A DNA stretch of 63,475 nt from CAVTUU01 sp045804965 (GTDB lineage Bacteria > Chloroflexota > Chloroflexia > Thermomicrobiales > UBA6265): positions 1-63,475 of the forward strand of contig JBJMMD010000007.1 of NCBI GenBank assembly GCA_045804965.1, given 5' to 3'. Shown piece after piece: positions 1 through 7,808 of the stretch. The translations under genes were made by a program, and so were the position numbers. Below the pieces are notes generated by a model. The model saw nothing but the letters and a program-made list of their open reading frames with translations, made no database searches and was not told the origin of the DNA. Numbering within the stretch: the stretch's first letter is position 1; every line of letters starts with the position of its first letter.

Positions 1-73
1 CATAGCCGACAATGACACCGGCGATGGCGACGGCGACGAGGATACTGGCCAGCCCGACCTGATGATTGCGCAT
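1..73 (-). CDS. N-terminus of a one-helix membrane or secreted protein, cut by the window edge
   Basis: Reading leftwards from an ATG at 73, the frame stays open to the window edge and encodes a short charged start (MRNHQ) followed by a hydrophobic stretch rich in Val, Ala and Ile. It resembles the start of the protein at 7518–7808, which has the same charged start, one helix and the ending GYA, so the two are probably paralogues. Only 24 residues are visible, and neither function nor true length can be judged. Confidence 0.5.
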   Translation of the reverse strand, partial: MRNHQVGLASILVAVAIAGVIVGY

Positions 74-261
74 GGGCCGAGCATACCGCCCCCGCCCCCG
101 CGCCGAGGCCCGCGGCTCTCGCCCGTTCGTCCCAATTTGGGCCGATGCAGGAACACCGGGCGAGCCGCCCGGACCACCGAACGGGTCGGCGCATTCGAGC
201 ACGCGCGTCGCTCCCGGCCGCGGCGGCAGCGCCGGAGCCTGCCGCCGCTGGCGGACTGGTC

Positions 262-540
262 ATGGACGGTCACCGCTTCGACGGCTTCCCCAAGTCATTC
301 GGCAGCGAGATGCCCCGACGGGCGGCGCTCAAGACGGTCGGCGGCGGTCTGCTCGCCGAGGCGCACACCTGCGCCCGCTCAGCGGACCGGTGCGGCAACG
401 GCGTCGCTGCCGGCTGCGAAGTCCTCCGCAGCTCCTTTACGAGCAAGTGCAGCGACTGCGGCGAGATCATTAGCAGTTCCCAGTCATCGGGGAAGGGCAC
501 CCCCGCCGGCGCCCCCCGCCGGGCGAGCGGCATGCGTTAG
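262..540 (+). CDS. Small Tat-leader, Cys-rich secreted protein (probable, possibly degenerate)
   Basis: A 92-residue frame opens MDGHRFDGFPKSF, then PRRAALKTVGGGLLA. This is the layout of twin-arginine leaders often seen in this bacterial group; the protein at 11285 starts in a similar way. After the leader there are six Cys in about 35 residues (CARS..RCGNG..GC…KCSDC), suggesting a small disulfide-rich exported domain. The hydrophobic core of the leader is short and charged residues follow it directly, so export may be impaired or the gene may be decaying. No strong Shine-Dalgarno sequence is seen. Function unknown. Confidence 0.45.
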   Translation: MDGHRFDGFPKSFGSEMPRRAALKTVGGGLLAEAHTCARSADRCGNGVAAGCEVLRSSFTSKCSDCGEIISSSQSSGKGTPAGAPRRASGMR

Positions 541-633
541 ACCCATGCCAACGCCCCCGGCCATCAACCCGGGGGCATTCGCTTCTCGCGTCAAGGCCGC
601 GTTAATTTGCACCTTGGTCGGGCGGGTGGGCAT
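484..633 (-). CDS. Short peptide with N-terminal 'QIN' motif (tentative)
   Basis: An ATG at 633 lies two bases beyond the stop codon of the membrane protein at 636–803 and opens a 49-codon frame starting MPTRPTKVQINAALTREA. The same N-terminal pattern, (P/A)T..QIN.AL.R.A, begins frames on the same strand at 7512 and at 6618 (TTG). The recurrence and the tight spacing behind a membrane-protein gene argue for a translated peptide. Against it, the frame lies opposite the gene at 262–540, and a GC hairpin (GCCCCCGG/CCGGGGGC) falls inside it near 555–590. Function unknown. Confidence 0.25.
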   Translation of the reverse strand: MPTRPTKVQINAALTREANAPGLMAGGVGMGLTHAARPAGGAGGGALPR

Positions 634-635
634 GT

Positions 636-803
636 TCACAGGATGACAAGGAGCCCGAGCGGTACGCCGGTCAGCCCGCCGACAAGGGTAACCCGCTGCC
701 GCGAAGGGTTGAGGGGCACGACAAGCGCAATGCAGCGGAAGCCCCACAGCAAGGCCGCAAGCGCGACGATGATGGCGCGGCTAGGGAGCGCGTTAGTAGT
801 CAT
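636..803 (-). CDS. Small two-helix membrane protein
   Basis: Starting at the ATG at 803, this 55-residue protein has a short polar start (MTTNALPSR), a hydrophobic segment (about residues 10–28), a basic loop (NPSRQR) and a second hydrophobic segment running to the C-terminus. It therefore looks like a small hairpin membrane protein. No clear ribosome binding site is visible; a TTG at 821 would add six residues. The stop is two bases before the ATG of the tentative QIN peptide, so the two may be translationally coupled. No family recognised. Confidence 0.45.
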   Translation of the reverse strand: MTTNALPSRAIIVALAALLWGFRCIALVVPLNPSRQRVTLVGGLTGVPLGLLVIL

Positions 804-908
804 GTGGGGATCAGAGAACAAACGGCCCTGGCCCAGATCTTGCGTAGCAAATCCTACAGCGATCAGACATAACCTCGTCGCGCGTCAAACCGGTTTCGGA
901 AAGGATGA

Positions 909-1274
909 TTGTTGCAGCGATCGATCCTCATTGCCGACGATGACCCTCATGTTGCGGACGGATTGACGGGCCTACTCGCCGCGGCAGGCTACCGCGCCCG
1001 CCGCGCCGGCGACGGGGCAGCAGCGCTTTTCGAGATTCAGCGGGATCCCCCTGATGTCGTGCTGGCCGAGGTGACATTGCCGCGCCTGGACGGCGTCATC
1101 CTGATGCGGCGGCTGCGCAGTCAGGGCACGTGCATCCCGATGGTTCTGCTGAGCGCGGAGTTTGACTACGTCGATGTCCCCGGTGTCCCGTTCCTCCACA
1201 AGCCATTCAACGCGGATGAGGTGCTGCAGGCGATAACGCACGCATTGGCGCCTCGGCGGCTGACTGCTGCCTGA
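909..1274 (+). CDS. Stand-alone response-regulator receiver domain with Asp-to-Glu phosphosite
   Basis: The 121-residue protein is a single CheY-like receiver domain. The acidic pair is present (ADDDP, residues 9–13), as are the switch Ser (VLLSAE) and the conserved Lys (HKPF). The phospho-acceptor position, normally Asp in a 'DLVLLD' strand, is Glu54 (PDVVLAEVTLP). In receiver domains Glu at this place often imitates the phosphorylated state, so the protein may be permanently 'on' or act as a decoy. There is no output domain and no kinase gene next to it. The start is TTG, after GGAAAGGA. Confidence 0.85.
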   Translation: MLQRSILIADDDPHVADGLTGLLAAAGYRARRAGDGAAALFEIQRDPPDVVLAEVTLPRLDGVILMRRLRSQGTCIPMVLLSAEFDYVDVPGVPFLHKPFNADEVLQAITHALAPRRLTAA

Positions 1275-1389
1275 TCGTCCAACCAAACAGCCCGGCGCCA
1301 GAGCCTCTGGCGTGCATTTTCCGTCTGCTATCATGCGCGCCGTACCCACAGATAACCGAAGGTATCGCATCGATGAGAGGGCCTCAGCG

Positions 1390-2066
1390 ATGGCTCGTCG
1401 AGCGGGATACCATTGGCGAACGTCTGCATGCATCAGCTTTGTGGCTGCGATCATCTTGGCGCTGGGGCTCATGGCAGGCGGCTTCGGGATCCGGCATGCC
1501 AGTGCGGCTTCCGCTGGGTGTGCCGTGATCAATCTCACAGAGATGGACCAGGCTTTTGGGTTTGGTGGCAACCCCATTGGCTTGTATGCCGGGGAGATTG
1601 TTTCCGTGACTGGCAGTGCCCCAATCACGGGGCCGCCGACCCAAGTGCTCATCATCGTCGATGGATCAACCGTCGCCAGCAGTCCCTTTCCGGGAACGGC
1701 AAGCTCTGTTGTGCCCACGACGAACGTCTACACTGTGAGCTTCAAGGTCGATACCGGGACGGCTCTGCTCGACGTCAACTGCATCCCTAACTCGCCAACA
1801 CCCATCCCGACGACTACAGCCACCGCGCTGGCAACGCCCAGCGACACCCCCGCGACTACCTCGACCGTGACCAACACGCCGACCGACACCCCGCGAAGGG
1901 CCCACCAGCACGGCGACCAGCGAGACGACCGGCACTGTCACCGAGCTGCCGAGTACCGGCGGTGGTCCGACCACTGACCCAGGCAGGAATGTCCTCTGGT
2001 TGCTCGTGAGCCTGCTGGCCCTGCTCGGTTTTAGTATCGGCGAGGTCCGCGCGGCGAGCGCGCTAG
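1390..2066 (+). pseudogene. Frameshifted Thr/Pro-rich exported protein with a disrupted LPxTG-like tail
   Basis: The frame from ATG 1390 (GAGAGGG upstream) gives a basic start, a signal segment ending in RHASA, about 100 residues of a small beta-rich domain and a TPT-rich spacer. Around 1890–1900 the frame changes: shifted by one, the DNA reads TVTELPSTGGGP, a hydrophobic helix and VRA, the same tail as the next gene. A second shift just before 2064 is needed to end at TAG like that gene's VRARRAQ ending. Both shifts go in the same direction (one base gained or two lost). Either the gene is decaying or the assembly has errors here. Confidence 0.65.
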
Positions 2067-2195
2067 GCTGTTTTGACCACCACGGAGCACAAGCAGACGG
2101 CCTGGAGCCGAAGCCCAGGGCCGTTGTCGTCTCCGTCTGCTACGATGCGCGGGATCTCTGGACAATCGATCCAATCGCAAGGGGAGAGGATGCTG

Positions 2196-2801
2196 ATGCT
2201 GACCCGTGGGAGACGAGGCAGAGGTGGCCGTTCGGCCGGGTGCCGCGCTCTGGCCGCCGGGATCCTGGCGTGTGGGCTGGTCGCCGGCATCTTCGGGGTG
2301 TGGCCGGATGTGGCGTTAGCGGGCGTGCAGACGCCGACGCCGACCAATACGCCGACGAATACTCCTGTGCCGCCAACCAACACACCCACCAATACCCCAA
2401 CCAACACGCCTGTGCCACCAACCAATACGCCAACGAATACTCCGACCAATACTCCTGTGCCGCCGACGAATACGCCAACAAATACGCCGACCGGCACGCC
2501 ACCGACGGCGGTCGTGACGGACACGCCGACCGCTCCTCTGATCGAGACAGCGACCACAACGGCGATCGGCACCGTCGACCTCAGGGCGACCTTGACGGCG
2601 GTGGCAGGGGCGACCGAAACTGCCGCGGCGGCCCAACAGACGGTGGTGCCCGGCGCTTCGCCAACCGAGGGGGTGAGCGAGTTGCCAGCGACCGGCGGTG
2701 GTCCTGGTGACGCAGGCGGCCATGGGCGCTGGCTGCTCATTGTCCTGGTGGCGCTGCTCATCCTCGGCATTGGCGGGGTCCGCGCGCGGCGAGCGCAATA
2801 G
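2196..2801 (+). CDS. Thr/Pro-repeat surface protein with LPATG sorting-like tail
   Basis: The protein (about 200 residues) has a basic start, a signal segment, then TNTPTNTP/VPPTNTP repeats from 2339 to about 2500, a spacer and a C-terminus ELPATGGGP, hydrophobic helix, VRARRAQ. LPxTG plus helix plus basic tail is the classical sortase sorting signal, so a wall- or membrane-anchored stalk protein is likely. No sortase gene is in the window. I chose ATG 2196 because GGGGAGAGG ends six bases before it; ATG 2190 touches that site. The same tail occurs in the frameshifted gene upstream and in the gene at 36894–37337. Confidence 0.7.
   Translation: MLTRGRRGRGGRSAGCRALAAGILACGLVAGIFGVWPDVALAGVQTPTPTNTPTNTPVPPTNTPTNTPTNTPVPPTNTPTNTPTNTPVPPTNTPTNTPTGTPPTAVVTDTPTAPLIETATTTAIGTVDLRATLTAVAGATETAAAAQQTVVPGASPTEGVSELPATGGGPGDAGGHGRWLLIVLVALLILGIGGVRARRAQ
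2339..2503 (+). repeat. Tandem coding repeat (Thr-Asn-Thr-Pro units)
   Basis: About three and a half copies of a roughly 45-base unit encode TNTP repeats separated by VPP. Third positions vary between copies (acg/aca/act), which indicates selection on the protein rather than a young DNA duplication. Confidence 0.75.
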
Positions 2802-3066
2802 GAGAGCCCAACGATACGCAAGCACACGGCCCCGCGTGCTCCTCGTGTGAGCCGCACGTCGGCCCGCTCCGGCTCAGCCAGCCACCGCGTGCGCGCCGCA
2901 TCCATCACCTGTTTGGTCGGCTCAGCGGTGCGCTCGACGAGCAATGCATCCAGTTCCCGCACTCACTGAGGTCGGTGCATACCGGAACCCGGAAGCAACC
3001 GATTGGATCTCCAGATCGGCCGCCCTGCGATGGCCGATCTGGATGGGGGTCCGTTGTGTACGGACG

Positions 3067-3990
3067 TTATGGCTTCGGCTCGAACCCAAACTTGGCGAGC
3101 GTGGCCTGGCCGTCCGGTCCAAGAACATAGTCGATGAACGCCTGCGCTAGCTCGGTGTTTCCGCCCTTCACCTGGGCAACCGGATACTTGGCAATCACAT
3201 TGATCGCGGCGGGAATCTCAATCTGCACGACATCAGGAGCCACGTTTGGCGTGATGTCTGTCGTGTAGACGATGCCGGCATCGGCTTCGCCCGTTTGAAC
3301 TTTCAGCAGCACGGCCTTCACATTGTCTTCTTCGGAGACAACGTTCGCCCCAGCCTTATCGACGAACCCATCGCCGTAAGTTGCCGTGTCAGCGCCAGCT
3401 AAGCAAATGCTTTGGCGGGCATATTGCCCGACCGGCACTTCCTTCTGGGCGAGGACGAACTTGAGCCCGTCCTTGGCCAGGTCGACCATGCCGGTTACGC
3501 CCGCTGGATTGTCTTTGGGCACGACGATTGCGAGTCGGTTCTGGGTAAAGACCGCCGGATCGCTTGCGATGACACCTTTATCGATGGCCGCCTGCATCTG
3601 CGCTGTGCTGGCCGATGCGAAGACATCGGCCGGGGCCCCTTCACTGAGTTGGGTGACCAGCGTCTGAGAACCGGCGAAGTTGTACGTAATGCTCAGCCCG
3701 GGATGCGCTGCTTCCAAATCGCTTTTTATCTGGTTGAACATGTCGGTCAACGATGCGGCGGCAAACACCGTCAACTTCCCCCCTGCTGCCGGGAATGCCG
3801 CAGGGCTCGCGGCCGCTGCCGGTGTTGCGGCGGCCTTGGCACCGGCGGTTGGCGAGGCAGGTGGCGCACAGTCGATGGTCACGGCACCAACAACCTGCGG
3901 CATGGCGGCGCCCACCGAGGCCAAGGCAGCGAACACCAAGAGCAACACGAGGAACGGTGCAAACCTACGCCGCCGCGTGGATCGGCCCAC
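3067..3990 (-). CDS. modA: Molybdate ABC transporter substrate-binding protein
   Basis: The 307-residue protein has a signal segment (residues 1–35), an Ala/Pro linker and a full ModA fold: KLTVFAAASLTDMF (start of lobe 1), FAGSQTLVTQL, ADVFASAS, LAIVVPKDNP, GQYARQS, EADAGIVYTTD and the C-terminal FIDYVLGPDGQ. These are the usual oxyanion-binding and hinge segments. It would capture molybdate or tungstate outside the membrane. No ModB or ModC lies next to it. Translation starts at GTG 3990 behind GAGGGAG. It is divergent from the molbindin gene at 4139, and the 148-base gap probably holds both promoters. Confidence 0.93.
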   Translation of the reverse strand: MGRSTRRRRFAPFLVLLLVFAALASVGAAMPQVVGAVTIDCAPPASPTAGAKAAATPAAAASPAAFPAAGGKLTVFAAASLTDMFNQIKSDLEAAHPGLSITYNFAGSQTLVTQLSEGAPADVFASASTAQMQAAIDKGVIASDPAVFTQNRLAIVVPKDNPAGVTGMVDLAKDGLKFVLAQKEVPVGQYARQSICLAGADTATYGDGFVDKAGANVVSEEDNVKAVLLKVQTGEADAGIVYTTDITPNVAPDVVQIEIPAAINVIAKYPVAQVKGGNTELAQAFIDYVLGPDGQATLAKFGFEPKP

Positions 3991-4036
3991 TTGTCTCCCT
4001 CCTCAGGCCATGCCACAATCGTCAGTGGTTCAGTAC

Positions 4037-4047
4037 TCAATGATTGA
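4037..4047. promoter_or_regulatory. Small palindrome in the modA/molbindin divergent gap
   Basis: The gap between the two divergent molybdate genes contains the 11-base palindrome TCAATGATTGA. It could be an operator for both genes. It does not match the ModE box I know, so the assignment is only by position. Confidence 0.25.
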
Positions 4048-4138
4048 TTATGATGGCGATGGCAGGGTAGACCTGCACCCGTCCCCTGTCAAGAGGGGCA
4101 CGAAGTGGATCAGACGTCAACAATGGAGGGGATCCCAC

Positions 4139-4348
4139 ATGGACGTCAGTGCACGCAACCAGTTGGCGGGCAAGGTCACGAAGATCACGCTCGGCGGGGT
4201 GATGGCCGAGGTGACCGTCGATATCGGCGACGGGAAAGAAGTTGTGGCCGCGATCACGCGCGCCTCTGTGGAGCGGATGGAACTAGCCGAGGGCACGGAC
4301 GTACTGGCCATTATCAAGGCAACCGAAGTCCTGATTGGCAAACCGTAG
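4139..4348 (+). CDS. Molbindin (single TOBE domain), molybdate-binding
   Basis: The 69-residue protein is one TOBE/Mop domain: SARNQLAGKVTKITLGGVMAEV at the start, VDIGDGKEVVAAIT in the middle and the ending VLAIIKATEVLIGKP. Such proteins assemble as hexamers in the cytoplasm and bind molybdate or tungstate, acting as a store or buffer. GGAGGGG stands seven to eight bases before the ATG. It is the first gene of a plus-strand run that continues with a molybdopterin-fold protein, a ModA-like protein and a PadR regulator. Confidence 0.9.
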   Translation: MDVSARNQLAGKVTKITLGGVMAEVTVDIGDGKEVVAAITRASVERMELAEGTDVLAIIKATEVLIGKP

Positions 4349-4378
4349 CGGTGCAACGAGCAAGGAGACCGAATCACG

Positions 4379-4955
4379 ATGAGACCACGCCACTTCGGGA
4401 CGCTCGTCGCCACGATTCTCGTACTCATGCTCGGCATAAGTTCCCTGTTCGCCCCGCGCGCAGCACGCGATCGCCCAATAGGCATCGCCACCTGCCTCCC
4501 CGATGGGTGGCGAGGCGGTTCAGGCGATCGGCTTGGTCCCGGCCCCCGCGACATTCACCGCCCGCGATCTTAAAGCCTTGCCGATGCAGAAGGCGACCGT
4601 GGATTTCCAGTCCGGCAACGGCCCACTGCGGCACACCTCTACCGGCGCCTTGCTGTGGGACGTGCTCGACAAGGCGCACCTGCAACCCGATCCGAACCGC
4701 AAAAAAGATCGACTCCGCAAGTACATCGTGCTCACTGCCAAAGATGGATACGAAGTCGTCATTTCACTCGGCGAGATCGATCTCAGCTCCGGGAACTCTT
4801 GGTATTTGTTGGCGTGGGAGGAAGATGGCAAGTCACTCTCTGGTGACGACGGGCCGGTGCGCCTCGTGACACCCGGCGACGTCAAAGGCGGTCGCTATGT
4901 CTACGGCGTCGTGACGATCGCGGTACGGGACATCGACAGCCCGCCTCGAAGCTAA
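4379..4955 (+). pseudogene. Exported molybdopterin-fold (SUOX-type) protein, frameshifted
   Basis: The ATG at 4379 opens a clear signal peptide (RHFGTLVATILVLMLGISS) but that frame soon turns to low-quality sequence. From about 4490 the neighbouring frame encodes an oxidoreductase molybdopterin-binding-type domain: FTARDLKALP, a TGALLWDVLDKA strand-helix, DGYEVVISLGEID, LLAWEEDGKSL, GPVRLVTPGD. One base gained or lost between 4440 and 4500 joins the parts. The Cys that binds Mo in catalytic members is absent (there is no Cys in the domain), so even a repaired protein is probably a binding or structural relative. It ends one base before the next start. Confidence 0.65.
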
Positions 4956-4956
4956 C

Positions 4957-5742
4957 GTGGCCGACTTCGGACCCGTGCGGTTATTCCTGCCCGGCTCTTT
5001 TGCGGCGATGTCTGAGGACCTGCGTGAAGCGTTCACGCGGGTAGCGCCTGGGGCCGAGCTCTGGTTCCACCGCTTCATGCCGTCGGGTGTGCTCGCCCGC
5101 GAGATTCTCGACGGTGCCGCTGCCGACGTCGCGGTCTCAGCGAATATCCCATTTATGGCGCAGCTTTGGCAGGGTGGGCTCATTGCCGCGCCGCACATAT
5201 TGGCAGGCAACCGGCTCTGCTTGATTGTGCAGCCCGAACGTGCTGGCACTGTGCGGAGCCTCGATGATGTGTCGCGCGACGATATCCGGCTGGTGGTGCC
5301 GCAAAGTGCCACCGACCCGTGTGGGCAGTATGTCGTCGAGCTGTTTGCACGGGCAGGACTCACCGACGTGATGCGAAAGAAGGCAGCGGCGGGCACGTTG
5401 GTTCATTCGGTCGGATCGAGGGACCTCCCGGCGTTCCTGGTCGCTGGGCGCGCAGATGCCGGTATCCTTTATGCCTCTGAAGCGAACTCGCTCGGAGCAC
5501 AGGTCGCGACGATCGCGTTGCCAGCGCCGTTCGATCTGCGCGACCGCATCGCCTTCGTTGTGGGTGCTGTGGCCCGCGCCGACCGATGGCACCCACTGGC
5601 CCAGGCCTTCGTGGACTATCTCATTGGTCCCGTGGGACAGGCGCTGCTGGCGAAGCAAGGGTTTCTTCCCGCCGCGGCCGTAACCGTCACCGATCTGCCA
5701 TGGAGTTTGCCTGTACCAAAGGCGGGAAGTCGTACGGAATAG
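4957..5742 (+). CDS. ModA-like substrate-binding protein lacking a signal peptide
   Basis: The 261-residue protein has the ModA/extracellular solute-binding fold: VRLFLPGSFAAM, a DVAVSANIPF segment, LCLIVQPER, VPQSATDPCGQYV, RADAGILYASEA and FVDYLIGPVGQALL. It differs from the modA product in having no signal peptide: GTG 4957 is one base after the previous stop and the fold starts at about residue 7. It may be a cytoplasmic oxyanion sensor, or it may have been exported as part of the damaged upstream reading frame. Coupled translation with the upstream gene is likely. The TAG stop is followed at once by the AGGAGG of the PadR gene. Confidence 0.75.
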   Translation: MADFGPVRLFLPGSFAAMSEDLREAFTRVAPGAELWFHRFMPSGVLAREILDGAAADVAVSANIPFMAQLWQGGLIAAPHILAGNRLCLIVQPERAGTVRSLDDVSRDDIRLVVPQSATDPCGQYVVELFARAGLTDVMRKKAAAGTLVHSVGSRDLPAFLVAGRADAGILYASEANSLGAQVATIALPAPFDLRDRIAFVVGAVARADRWHPLAQAFVDYLIGPVGQALLAKQGFLPAAAVTVTDLPWSLPVPKAGSRTE

Positions 5743-5754
5743 GAGGTGCCGGCG

Positions 5755-6377
5755 ATGACTCTCGGGGAGATGCCGGCCGAGCATGCCATTCTTGGGTTAC
5801 TGCAGCTCGACGGTGGACGCGGCTATGGCTACGAGTTGGCGCGCGGATTCGCCGCCGAACGACCGCTCGGTCTGGTGATTCGCCGGGACAATAGCATGCG
5901 CTTCCACCACTTGAAAAATTGGAGCGAAGCGGCTGGGTCACCGCCATACAGGAACGGGCGGCGGCCCACCCACCGCGCCAGGTTTACCGACTAACCAAAG
6001 CAGGTCGAGTTGAGCTTCGGCGCTGGTTGGCCGCACCAGTCACCCATATGCGGGAATTACGTCTGGAATTCCTCGTCAAGCTCTACCTTGCCCATGAGCT
6101 TGATCCCGCGTTGGCCGCGACGCTGGTCGCCAAACATCGGACCCATTGCGAATGCGTGGAAGCATCACTGACCGCGGATCTGGCAGTGGTGGAAGGGCCC
6201 AGCCGTGCAGAAACGGGCGATCATGACTTTACGACCATCGTCATTGACCTGCGACTTGAGCAGACACGGGCAGCACTCAAGTGGCTGAATCGGGTTCAAG
6301 CAGGACTACGTGTGCGGACGAGGAAGCGCAAATGTACTCGTGACGGCGCGCGTGCGAATGCGCCTAAACAAAGGTAA
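5755..6377 (+). pseudogene. PadR-family transcriptional regulator, frameshifted
   Basis: ATG 5755 stands seven bases behind AGGAGG. The first frame gives the PadR winged-helix start (ILGLLQLDGGRGYGYELARGF, then RRDNSMRFHHLK) and breaks at the AAAAATT run near 5915. The next frame continues with LERSGWVTAIQERAAAHPPR, VYRLTKAGRVELRRWL and a C-terminal helical part. A missing base after AAAAA (ancestor probably LKKLERSG) explains the break; homopolymer runs are also common sites of assembly error. In context it would regulate the molybdate genes, perhaps with the leaderless ModA-like protein as partner. Confidence 0.75.
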
Positions 6378-6724
6378 GCGTCAGTGGCGTACGTGCGGGA
6401 CACCGAAGTGAGGCGGGGCCGCCGCGGCGCGGGAACGGGGCTTGTGCGGCCTGCGCCCGCGTGCGCCATCCTCAGCCGTCGCAGAAGCCAGACCAGGAGC
6501 AAACGGCCCGGGGCGGAAACTTAGCCACGCGCTCGGATAAGCGGGTGCGTTCTCTGGCAGCCAAGGCGGCGCGACTCAACGCGGAGTTGATCTGTTCGGC
6601 GGTGGCGCGGCGGGTCAACTGCGAGCACCTGTCTTGCGGTCGTCCTGCCGCTTCAGGGGGTGTGGCTCTGGGCGTTGTCCAATGCGCTTGGAGTCGTCTC
6701 ATGCGTGTGGAAAGGAGCGTACGT

Positions 6725-6907
6725 ATGGCATTGGCCGCCCACGATCCTCGCCTCGCTCTCGCGGCCGACGATCTGTTTGGGCTTTCTGCGGCCTTGTCGA
6801 TCACCGTCCAGTATCTCCAGGAGCCGGATCGGGCACGCTTCGAACAACTGGCGTTAAAACTCGCGGCAATTATCGCACTGCTCGTCGAGACGGTTCCCGT
6901 TACTTAA
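6725..6907 (+). CDS. Small hypothetical protein
   Basis: AAAGGAG lies seven bases before ATG 6725, which opens a 60-residue protein: a polar first third (HDPRLALAADDLFG), an amphipathic helix with EPDRARFEQL and a hydrophobic end (LAAIIALLV). It could lie along the membrane or pair with another helix. No family recognised. The region between PadR and this gene (6378–6724) holds no convincing plus-strand gene; a QIN-type short frame runs on the minus strand from 6618. Confidence 0.55.
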   Translation: MALAAHDPRLALAADDLFGLSAALSITVQYLQEPDRARFEQLALKLAAIIALLVETVPVT

Positions 6908-7170
6908 CGCGCAACTGGGCAACATGCAAACGGCCCCGCGCGTACTGCCGAGGCGGCTTGTAGCGGAGCGAGGAAGTCACGACCCGCGCGGGAATCGGCG
7001 ATGGGGCCCGGCGAGCACGGCGAGGTTCGGGACTGGGGGGGCCTCGGCGTGCTCGGATCCGGTCCGGCGAGGGGCGGGGTGCCTGGGCCCGCGGAGTCCC
7101 TCGTTTGTCGCGCGGGTCGTCGCGGAACGTAACTCCCTCGGCCGCAGCGTAGCGGACGACACGCGGGGCG

Positions 7171-7512
7171 TCATGAAGATTTCTTCATGCGCGCACGCGC
7201 GCCGCGTGTGAAACTGGGCGCCACGTCGTTGCCCCACGGAGGGAGCCGATGCGCTTGGACTCGATGCGCCGCGACACCGACTATCGCCCCGTACCGACGC
7301 AGGGAGAGCACCTTCTGGCCCGCATTGAAGCGACAGGGGTACTCCTGGCGCGCTCGCACGAGTTGATCGCGCGGTCCTGGTGCTTGCTCGAGCCCAAACC
7401 TCCCCAGCTCCTCCATAAATGGCAGGAGCACGAGCAACGGCCGCAAGCCAAGACCTGAGGCCGCCCGACTCAAGGCGGTGTTGATCTGGTCTGTGGTGGG
7501 GCACTCGGTCAT
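7171..7512 (-). CDS. QIN-motif peptide, copy A (tentative)
   Basis: ATG 7512 follows the stop of the gene at 7518–7808 by five bases and opens MTECPTTDQINTALSRAA. The first 18 codons share the (P/A)T..QIN.AL.R.A pattern with frames at 633 and 6618. The frame stays open to 7171 but beyond about residue 50 it is antisense to the gene at 7249–7458 and looks like shadow coding, so the real peptide, if any, may be shorter or the motif may be a mobile DNA repeat. Confidence 0.2.
   Translation of the reverse strand: MTECPTTDQINTALSRAASGLGLRPLLVLLPFMEELGRFGLEQAPGPRDQLVRARQEYPCRFNAGQKVLSLRRYGAIVGVAAHRVQAHRLPPWGNDVAPSFTRGARARMKKSS
7172..7189. promoter_or_regulatory. CATGAAG…CTTCATG palindrome, copy 1
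   Basis: CATGAAGATTTCTTCATG has 8-base perfect arms. It lies 60 bases before the gene at 7249. A near copy lies at 8040–8056 before another small-gene group, which suggests an operator for one dimeric regulator. Confidence 0.45.
7249..7458 (+). CDS. Small hypothetical protein with helical core
   Basis: GGAGGGAG just before ATG 7249 marks a good start. The 69-residue protein is mostly helical by composition: a polar start (RRDTDYRPVPTQGEH), a long helix (LLARIEATGVLLARSHELIARSWCLLE) and a basic, Gln-rich end. No signal peptide or transmembrane segment is present. A CATGAAG palindrome lies upstream. It converges with the minus-strand pair at 7518–7948. A tentative QIN peptide frame on the other strand overlaps it, so one of the two may be false; this one has the better start signal. 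Confidence 0.5.
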   Translation: MRLDSMRRDTDYRPVPTQGEHLLARIEATGVLLARSHELIARSWCLLEPKPPQLLHKWQEHEQRPQAKT

Positions 7513-7517
7513 GGGTG

Positions 7518-7808
7518 CTAGGTAGGCTCGACCCGCTTGCGGCAGGGAGCCGGGTCCGCCTCGGGCAGTTCGTTGAACGCGCAGATGGGCGGCTTCAGAT
7601 ACAGCGGCAGGCAGACTTCGCCGACGCCCACCTGCGGATCACTACAGGTGGGCAGCGTGGCTGTCGGTTCCACCGGCGTTAGGGGCGTCGTCGTGGCGGC
7701 ACTGAGCAGCGCCGCATCCTCCAGACCCCAGACCGCGTAGCCGATGGTGATGCCGGCCAGCACAGCGACGGCCAGGAGAACGGCAACGCCAAACCGAAGG
7801 TTCGTCAT
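7518..7808 (-). CDS. One-helix exported protein with Cys/Pro-rich outer part
   Basis: The 96-residue protein has a single N-terminal helix (FGVAVLLAVAVLAGITIGYAVWG) used as anchor or signal, a Thr/Pro spacer (TTTPLTPVEPTATLPT) and a Cys-bearing end: CSDPQVGVGEVCLPLYLKPPIC and CRKR. The CxDPxxxxGxxC pattern recurs in the protein at 38525 (CDDPRLIGGQFC), so they share a small disulfide motif. The ATG overlaps the stop of the gene upstream (ATGA), which shows a two-gene operon. The protein truncated at the left window edge begins similarly. Function unknown. Confidence 0.65.
   Translation of the reverse strand: MTNLRFGVAVLLAVAVLAGITIGYAVWGLEDAALLSAATTTPLTPVEPTATLPTCSDPQVGVGEVCLPLYLKPPICAFNELPEADPAPCRKRVEPT

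Noticed and set aside
270..533. Minus-strand frame opposite the Cys-rich protein at 262–540
   Set aside because: No start signal; the plus-strand frame has a recognisable Tat-type leader and Cys pattern.
2063..2962. 299-codon frame opposite the TNTP-repeat gene
   Set aside because: It consists of VGV-type repeats that are the complement of the Thr/Pro repeats; no start signal.
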